NCBI GenBank assembly: GCA_963713505.1
Contig: CAVQMC010000013.1
Coordinates: 1 to 64,000 of the forward strand
Source of the DNA: CAVQMC01 sp963713505
Lineage (GTDB): Bacteria > Bacteroidota > Ignavibacteria > Ignavibacteriales > Ignavibacteriaceae
Direction of reading: 5' to 3'
Length of the DNA stretch: 64,000 bases
Shown here: piece after piece, positions 57,970 through 64,000 of the stretch
Layout of the letters: every line of letters begins with the position of its first letter
Position numbering within the stretch: the stretch's first letter is position 1
Notes under the pieces: model-generated
Database searches by the model: none
What the model was told of the DNA's origin: nothing
The model's input: the letters and a program-made list of their open reading frames with translations, nothing else
Made by a program: the position numbers and the translations under genes

Positions 57970-58054
57970 TCACCAAGATAATCTTTGTGTTCTTAGCGGC
58001 TCAGCATTTTTTATTTTCACGCTAAGACGCAAAGCCGCAAAAGAAATTTTATAA
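57970..58054. repeat. Left flanking repeat of the GxxExxY gene
   Basis: This segment contains CTTTGTGTTCTTAGCGG and, after a spacer, TTTTCACGCTAAGACGCAAAG, which together form an imperfect palindrome. It ends in a 27-base sequence (58028-58054, starting CGCAAAGCCGCAAAAG) that is repeated exactly at 58470-58496 on the other side of the gene. Confidence 0.8.
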
Positions 58055-58426
58055 GTTATTAACTATTCTATGAATGCCGTCTTTAATTAATGCTGATCCA
58101 AAATTTATCAATAGACCAAGTTTTAGATCAGTAATCTTCAAATAAGTTAAAAGCTGTTTTGAATGTACCGGAGCTAAAGTTTCTAAAGATTTCAATTCTA
58201 TTATTACTTTATTTTCTACGATTATATCTGCACGAAATCCCAATTCCATTTTTAAATCATTGTAAAAAACCGGAATACCTTTTTGTCTTTTATATTTTAG
58301 ATTTCGGTTCGTTAATTCATAACAAAGAATTTCTTCGTAAACGGATTCTAATAATCCCGGACCAAGTTTAGTATGAATTTTAAAACAACAATCAACTATT
58401 ATTTTAGCAATTTCATTTTCAGTCAT
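58049..58426 (-). CDS. GxxExxY family protein
   Basis: The family motif can be read literally in 'GLLESVYEEILCYEL'. Further conserved blocks are 'ELGFRADIIVENKVIIELKS' and 'HSKQLLTYLKITDLKLGLLI'. The D and ExK pattern ('RADIIVENKVIIELKS') resembles PD-(D/E)xK nuclease-like folds. The 125-aa length is standard. Function is not established. The gene is bracketed by near-identical flanking repeats (57970-58054 and 58428-58496), a setting that suggests it moves or duplicates as a cassette. Confidence 0.94.
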   Translation of the reverse strand: MTENEIAKIIVDCCFKIHTKLGPGLLESVYEEILCYELTNRNLKYKRQKGIPVFYNDLKMELGFRADIIVENKVIIELKSLETLAPVHSKQLLTYLKITDLKLGLLINFGSALIKDGIHRIVNNL

Positions 58427-58427
58427 T

Positions 58428-58496
58428 CAAACTTTGCGTTCTTTGCGCCTTTGCGTGAGAAAATATGTCCGCAAAGCCGCAAAAGAAATTTTATAA
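58428..58496. repeat. Right flanking repeat of the GxxExxY gene
   Basis: It contains CTTTGCGTTCTTTGCGCC and TTTGCGTGAGAAAA, similar to the left copy, and ends with the same 27 bases (58470-58496, starting CGCAAAGCCGCAAAAG) as the left element. The two copies are in direct orientation, 442 bases apart. Confidence 0.8.
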
Positions 58497-58596
58497 TTTA
58501 CAGAATGAAGATATTTTGTAAAATATATTGAAAATTAATTACTAAAATGTTCTTCTTAATTAAAATAGTACAATCTAACTACAAAAGATTTAATTT

Positions 58597-60120
58597 CTAT
58601 TCCAAACTTCCCACAACTTTTTCAACTTCATCAAGTATTTCGCAGGATTTTACAACTTCTTTCATCTTTGTATGATCCGGATAAAGCGGACGATCTACAT
58701 CAAGATGATCAACATGTTTCCTTACAATTTCTTTAGCTTTTGCAACTCCCTTTCCAGGGTTAAATTCACGGAAATCAAGAGCCTGCGAAGCTGCCATAAA
58801 TTCTATTCCAATAACTCCGTAAGCATTATCTAAAATTTGTGCATTTTTAATCGCCGTATTCATTCCCATCGAAACAAAATCTTCCTGATCAGCCGCAGCC
58901 GGAATTGATTGAATTGAAGCCGGAGTTGATAAAATTCTCTGCTCAACTATTAATGAGTCAGCAGTATACTGACTTAACATCATCCCGGAATACATTCCCG
59001 CACCTTTTGTTAAAAAGGAAGGTAAACCAACACTTAAAGCAGGGTTTAAAAGTCTGTTCAATCTTCTTTCGGATAAAACAGAAATCATCGTAACAGAAGC
59101 ACCAACCATATCCATCGGCAGAGAAACCGGAGTTCCCTGAAAATTTGCGCCTGTTAAAGTTAGTTTATCTTCAGGAATAAAAATCGGATTATCACCAACT
59201 CCGTTTAATTCAATTTCAACCTGCGATTTAGCGTAAGCAACTGCATCATGAGCGGCACCAATTACCTGCGGAGTTGAACGCATTGAATATGCATCCTGAA
59301 CTTTACTTTTAACTTTTCCGGTTTGAAGATCGCTTCCTTCGATACATTTAATTATTGCATTTGCACTTCTTACTGCACCGGAAAATCCGCGGAGTTCGTG
59401 TAATCTTTTATTGTATGGTTTTAGATTTGCGTGAAGGGCTTCCAAAGTCATTGATGCAGCAATTTCCGCCTGTTTTAACCATCTGTTTATATCATATAAA
59501 TGAATTGCACTCATTGCAGTTAATAAGTTCGAACCATTTATAACTGCAAGTCCGTCGCGTGCTTGTAATCCGGGAACTTTTATTCCAGCTTTATCCAAAG
59601 CATCTTTCCCGGATAATAATTCTCCTTTAAAATATGCTTTACCTTCACCCATCATTAAAAGTGCTACTTGAGACATCGGTGCAAGATCGCCGCAGGCTCC
59701 AACTGAACCTTTTTGACATACAAAAGGAGTTACACCTTTGTTCAGCATTTCAACAAGTGTTTGTGTAATTTCCAATCTGCAGCCGGAATTTCCATGTGCA
59801 TGCACATTTATTCTTCCTGCAATTGCTCCTCTTACATATTCAATGGGAGCGGGATCTCCAATTCCGGCAGAATGATTATATATTAAATATTTTTGAAAAT
59901 CTTTTACTTGTTCATCATTTAGAACTATTTCAGAAAATTCACCAATTCCGGTATTTATTCCGTACATAATTTCGCGGGATTTTATTTTATCTTCCAGCAT
60001 TGTACGGCATTTTTTTATTCTTTCTTCAGCTTCAGGATGAAGCTCTACTTTTTCATTATAACGGGCAATCCGGACTAATTTTTCAACCGTGAGACCCGAG
60101 CCATCTAAAATAATCGACAT
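58597..60120 (-). CDS. Histidine ammonia-lyase-like aromatic amino acid lyase with Cys in the MIO triad
   Basis: A 507-aa member of the HAL/PAL/TAL family that makes urocanate or a similar product by ammonia elimination. Landmarks: 'YGINTGIGEF', His83 in 'YNHSAGIGDPAP', 'YSMRSTPQVIGAAHDAVAYA', and 'NGVGDNPIF'. The MIO triad, normally Ala-Ser-Gly at 142-144, reads Ala142-Cys143-Gly144 ('GSVGACGDLAP', codon TGC at 59692-59694). No hutU, hutI or hutG genes adjoin it. HAL is the best call from His83 and overall layout; a related lyase or aminomutase cannot be excluded. Confidence 0.88.
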   Translation of the reverse strand: MSIILDGSGLTVEKLVRIARYNEKVELHPEAEERIKKCRTMLEDKIKSREIMYGINTGIGEFSEIVLNDEQVKDFQKYLIYNHSAGIGDPAPIEYVRGAIAGRINVHAHGNSGCRLEITQTLVEMLNKGVTPFVCQKGSVGACGDLAPMSQVALLMMGEGKAYFKGELLSGKDALDKAGIKVPGLQARDGLAVINGSNLLTAMSAIHLYDINRWLKQAEIAASMTLEALHANLKPYNKRLHELRGFSGAVRSANAIIKCIEGSDLQTGKVKSKVQDAYSMRSTPQVIGAAHDAVAYAKSQVEIELNGVGDNPIFIPEDKLTLTGANFQGTPVSLPMDMVGASVTMISVLSERRLNRLLNPALSVGLPSFLTKGAGMYSGMMLSQYTADSLIVEQRILSTPASIQSIPAAADQEDFVSMGMNTAIKNAQILDNAYGVIGIEFMAASQALDFREFNPGKGVAKAKEIVRKHVDHLDVDRPLYPDHTKMKEVVKSCEILDEVEKVVGSLE

Positions 60121-60243
60121 AATTTTTTCCCAATTTTTATTTTTTACGTCTACAAATTTAAGAATTTAACAAGTAAGAATTGATAAAGAATAAATATTTT
60201 AAAATTAATATTCCTTTAGTAAATTGCAATTGTTGCCGGATTA

Positions 60244-61518
60244 TCACTGATGATTAGTTTCCAAAATCATTTTTTTGATTTTGTTGGAATTTTCACGGTT
60301 AGTTTTATATGTAATGTGCATTAAGTTATCTTCATATTCTGTGGAAATGACTTCTGCAAGCGAATGAATTTTTGCCGCAAGTTTGGAAGCAGTTAAATCA
60401 AGATCAACATTTTCCTGAACATAAGCGTTTTCAATTAAATTTAAAATAGTATCGTTTAATCCGGAAATATTTATTCCTCTTTGAGCAGATATAATTACAC
60501 TGTTTTCATACCTGTTTCTTAAATATTGAATTTTATGTTTTTCTTCCAGAAGATCAACTTTATTAAATATTTTTAATTGAGTTTTCTTACTGCATTCAAG
60601 ATCTTTAAGAGTTTTTTCAACAACTTCAATATGGTCTTCAAAATACGGATGAGAAATATCAATTACGTGAAGAATTATATCTGCATCTCTAACTTCATTT
60701 AATGTACTTTTAAACGATGCAACAAGGTTTGCAGGAAGTTTTCTTATAAATCCGACCGTATCGCTTATTAATAATTTTCCGTTTTTACTAAGATTAAAAG
60801 TTCTTGTTGTTGAATCCAGAGTTGCAAAAAGTTTATCTTCTGCAAAAACACCTGACTGTGTTAACAAATTAAATAATGTTGATTTGCCTGCATTTGTATA
60901 TCCGACTAAAGCAATTCTTACAAAGCTGTTTCTTCCCTGGCTTTGAGTTTCTCTTTGAAGTTCAATTCTTTTCAATTTTTCTTTAAGATGACTTATTCTG
61001 TTCCTGATAATTCTTCTATCGGTTTCAATTTGTGTTTCACCGGGCCCTTTGGTTCCGATGCCGCCGTATTGTTTTGATAAGTGAGTCCATGCTCTTGTAA
61101 GTCTTGGAAGCATGTATTGAAGCTGAGCAAGTTCAACTTGAGTTTTTGCTTCTTTGGTTTTAGCACGGGAAGCAAAAATATCTAAAATTAATCCGCTTCT
61201 ATCTACAATTTTTCTGTCAAATAATTTTTCCAGATTTCTTACTTGAATCGGTGAAAGATCATCATCAAAAATAACCAACTGAATATTATTTGGCTCTATA
61301 AGATTTGCAATTTCTTCCGCTTTACCTTTGCCAATATAATATGCCGGATCTATTGTAAATTTATCCTGAACGATTTTAAAAACTGTTTCCGCTCCTGCAG
61401 TATATGCCAACTCTTCAAGTTCATTTAAATGTTCGTCAACGATTTCTCTGTTTAAATCTTTTGTATTTAATGCAACCAGGATTGCTCTTTCAGTGGTTTC
61501 GCGGGGAATTTCTATCAT
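60244..61518 (-). CDS. hflX: GTPase HflX
   Basis: A ribosome-associated TRAFAC GTPase that splits stalled ribosomes. The N-terminal HflX domain ('VFDDDLSPIQVRNLEKLF', 'RAKTKEAKTQVELAQLQYML') and glycine-rich linker ('GGIGTKGPGETQIETDRR') precede the G domain: G1 'GYTNAGKSTLF', G3 'DTVGFI', G4 'NKVDLL'. The 424-aa length is typical. It is on the minus strand with a 100-base gap after the BatA-like gene; no operon partner is obvious. Confidence 0.97.
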   Translation of the reverse strand: MIEIPRETTERAILVALNTKDLNREIVDEHLNELEELAYTAGAETVFKIVQDKFTIDPAYYIGKGKAEEIANLIEPNNIQLVIFDDDLSPIQVRNLEKLFDRKIVDRSGLILDIFASRAKTKEAKTQVELAQLQYMLPRLTRAWTHLSKQYGGIGTKGPGETQIETDRRIIRNRISHLKEKLKRIELQRETQSQGRNSFVRIALVGYTNAGKSTLFNLLTQSGVFAEDKLFATLDSTTRTFNLSKNGKLLISDTVGFIRKLPANLVASFKSTLNEVRDADIILHVIDISHPYFEDHIEVVEKTLKDLECSKKTQLKIFNKVDLLEEKHKIQYLRNRYENSVIISAQRGINISGLNDTILNLIENAYVQENVDLDLTASKLAAKIHSLAEVISTEYEDNLMHITYKTNRENSNKIKKMILETNHQ

Positions 61519-61620
61519 CTATTTAATCAACACCTCTTAAATTATTTACTAAAATATAACATAAAATTTAATCATTACAATATTCTTTAATCAGTTTACA
61601 AAATAATCAGCATAAAAGTT

Positions 61621-63733
61621 TCATTTGGAAGAAACATCTACCATTTCTTTTTTGGCATTTCTTGCGATTGTCATTTCTATTAAAGCTAAAATTAATGCTA
61701 TAAGAACAAAATATTTCCATAATTCAGAACCGAATCTTGCCTGAGAAATAATTTGTGAAGGATTTTCATCTTTTTTAATTGTGATATGAATTCCCTTAAA
61801 GTTTATCTTTTTCAGGTAATCTGCAAATTTTTTTTCAGTTAAATATTTTGTTACAGATTCAAGCGGATCTGTATTTACAGCAAATTCAGTTAAAATATTG
61901 TTTCCGGAATAAACATCGTAATTTCCGCTCAAACTAGTTTGATTAAAGTTGATATAATTATTTGCAGAATTTTTTTCAAGATTTATAAACACTTCAGTTT
62001 TATTCGGCTGAACAATTTTTATTTGAGGATTTGTTCTATTGCTGATATTTACTGTAACTTCATCGCCCGCAATGTAATTAACTTGTCCTCTGTCTTTTGA
62101 AGAAAAATAATAAACAGATTTATTTATAATCGGAACAAAAATACTTTTTAAAGGAAAGTTGCTCCAGCTTAAAACAGGAGAAACACTTAATAGAAAAACT
62201 TTACCGCTGTTTATTTTGAATTCACTTAAGAAAGATGAACCGTCAACAAGACTAATTATATTTTTACCTTTTCCTTCTGTATTAATTTTCAAATAGCGGA
62301 AAATATCAGGTGATTCAATTTTTTTATTTTCATCTTTTTTAAGAAATAAATCATTAAATATCGGATGATCAAATTCAACCTTACTGAATGAAACCGAATT
62401 GCCGTTTTGATTTGTTTCGTTTACTTCTCCTTGAGGTTTCGGTAATCCTAATTGATTTAATAAATTTCCAAATTGATTTGCATTAGAATTTGAACCGGGC
62501 ATTAAAAATAATCCGCCGCCACTGTTTAAATAAGATTTTAATCTATCAACATTAGAAATATTCTGCGAGCCAATTACAAATACTGCATCATAATCATTTA
62601 AATTGATAGAAGAAATTTGATTAAGATTTCTTTCCGTAACTTTAATTGAATTGTTTTCATCTGCGGAAAGTGCAAGTTTTACAAATTTAGAATCGTCAGG
62701 ATTATCAGTAAAAATTATAACAGGAATTTCTCCGGGAATAAAAACATTTGTATATCTTTTATTATCCTGATTTATATCATCATCTTCTATTTCAGCAAAA
62801 ACATCCGCAAATCCTTTAGAATTTATTACAGCTTCAAATGAAGTTGTTTTAGATTCTCCAGGATTTAAATTAATACTTTGCTGAACACTTCGTTTACCAT
62901 TTACAAATAAAGAGACAACCAAATTTTTTACTAGCTGCTTTGAATAATTTGTTACCGTTACATTAAAATCGACCGGTTTATTTTTTTCGAATATCTGCGA
63001 TTCAACAGTCAAATTGCTTATGCCGATATTGTAAACATCTTTTCCGGAATAATTAAAAGTGTACAGACGGATTTTATCATTTAATAATTTACTTAAATCA
63101 GAAATATCATTTTCATTTGCAAGTCTGCCGGATTGGAAATCACTTAGCAAATAAATTTCTTTATTAAAGTTGTCTGATCTTGGAAAGAATTTCTCCGGCT
63201 TTTACAATTGAATTATTCAGTAATCCGCTTTTATCAGAAATTTCAGTTTTATCAATTTGTTTTTCAAAATCACTTAAATTGCTTGTTAATTTTGGATTAC
63301 TTTTTCCGTTATCGGAAACTAAAACTAATGCGGCATCATCGCCTTCCTGCAATTGATTTAGAAGGTTTTTAATTGTTTCTTTTTCCTGATTAAAATAAGA
63401 TCCGTTTTGATCGATTACCGACATGCTGAATGTGTCATCAAGAATAAAAACCGCAGAAGTTTTTGCTGCTGAAGTTGTTCCTCCGATTGCAACTCCTTTT
63501 AAAGTCGGTCTGGCAAAAGCGGTAACTAAAAAAAGAATAATTAAAACTCTCAGCGCCATTAAAAGCCATTGTTTAAGCTTAATTTTCCTGATCTTATTTT
63601 TTTGAAGTTCTTTTAAAAAAGCTAAAGTACTGAAATCAACTCGCTTTAATTTACGCAGATTTAAAAGATGAATTAAGACAGGAATAGAAGCTGCTAAAAG
63701 TCCGAACAAAACAGCCGGGTTAAGAAAAATCAT
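61621..63733 (-). CDS. BatA/vWA-type membrane protein, frameshifted as read
   Basis: The N-terminal piece (63164-63733) is the aerotolerance-regulator (BatA) N-terminal domain: 'FLNPAVLFGLLAASIPVLIH', 'KLKRVDFSTLAFLKELQK' and 'LKQWLLMALRVLIILFLV'. A vWA-like segment starts 'SAVFILDDTFSMSVI' with a DxxxS metal site lacking the first usual Ser. The frame shifts near 63170 and the second piece (61621-63150) continues 'LLSDFQSGRL' through beta-sandwich and GATase-like regions to a last membrane helix near 61650. Repaired length is about 704 aa. The family is envelope-located and often near MoxR, DUF58 and DUF4159 genes. Confidence 0.88.
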
Positions 63734-63910
63734 TAATTATTTATAACCTTTTGATTGCAATTTATCAGATAAAAATAATAATATTAAATGCCTATTACTA
63801 ATACGGTTTTTTGACCCAAAGCTGGATTAGGTTTCTAATAATTTAATTTATTATACAAATTTATAATTTACAGAATTATACTAGAGTATTATTATAATAA
63901 CATTATTGTT

Positions 63911-63945
63911 CTTTTGTCTTGATACAAAAGAACCAAAAAATCAAG
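63911..63945. repeat. Short palindromic repeat near the window end
   Basis: CTTTTGT and ACAAAAG (63911-63917 and 63924-63930) pair around CTTGAT, and the motif CTTGA at 63918-63922 is echoed as TCAAG at 63941-63945. Intergenic palindromes of this appearance (a CTTTTGTCTTGA core followed by its complement) recur in Bacteroidota, but I cannot verify copy number from this window alone. Confidence 0.45.
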
Positions 63946-64000
63946 GCTGTAAATAAATTCCTAAAATTATGCTAATTTTCTATAGGAAAAATAAACTCAA

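Noticed and set aside
1..64000. Search for tRNA, rRNA, CRISPR, transposase and phage genes
   Set aside because: No sequence in the window resembled any of these on reading both strands.

Overview
The window is AT-rich bacterial chromosome. Its gene content points to the Ignavibacteria/Chlorobi side of the Bacteroidota. The main clue is three secreted proteins ending in the type IX secretion 'type A' C-terminal domain with the motif QNYPNPFNPTT. Supporting clues are a GWxTD protein, a DUF4175/DUF4159/BatA-type set, an Omp85 protein, LptE and a large share of signalling genes. The lineage is inferred from protein style, as no rRNA is present. I found no tRNA, rRNA, CRISPR array, insertion sequence or prophage.

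Layout. 1-6535 (+): a TetR-type regulator cut by the window edge, then a complete tripartite RND efflux operon (TolC-like, lipoprotein adaptor, AcrB-like pump) ending in a small, possibly PII-like protein. 6760-20916 (-): a long housekeeping run with yraN, rnhB, a UbiA prenyltransferase, an Omp85 protein, a PfkB-family kinase, a GWxTD protein, rimO, cdsA, a zinc-ribbon/DUF2007 protein, a CPBP protease, DUF3108, a GT9 glycosyltransferase, a 3-methyladenine glycosylase, a TPR protein and a GT2 glycosyltransferase; many of these genes overlap or nearly touch. 20947-25242 (-): lptE, a receiver-less sigma-54 activator, a SPOR protein, miaB and a 51-residue membrane protein. 25388-31860 (-): three type IX secretion cargo proteins (one a cupredoxin), an unknown membrane protein and an orphan sugar transferase. 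32062-39453: an epimerase, the SAM-cycle pair metK/ahcY, a sugar nucleotidyltransferase, ispH and prfA. 39762-49448 (-): a six-gene signalling block (PAS histidine kinase, NtrC-like regulator, STAS protein, REC-REC-PP2C phosphatase, a ruined propeller sensor kinase, NarL-type regulator). 49678-63733: a CDF metal transporter, DUF4175, DUF4159, a 1-Cys peroxiredoxin, EVE and VOC proteins, rmuC, a repeat-flanked GxxExxY gene, a histidine ammonia-lyase-like gene, hflX and a BatA/vWA-like membrane protein.

A pervasive feature is frameshifts. Eleven genes, including rimO and ahcY, are split although both halves align with one family. Most carry a single one-base change, sometimes in a homopolymer, which fits uncorrected assembly errors. 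The propeller sensor is different: it carries at least eight breaks in 3.9 kb and may be a real pseudogene.

The observations most worth following are the signalling block, with a partner-switching phosphatase/STAS pair that lacks a nearby switch kinase; the kinase in that block whose ATP-binding N-box has lost both asparagines; the ammonia-lyase with Cys instead of Ser at MIO position 143; the GxxExxY gene between 27-bp perfect direct repeats; and the nested palindrome after the efflux operon.
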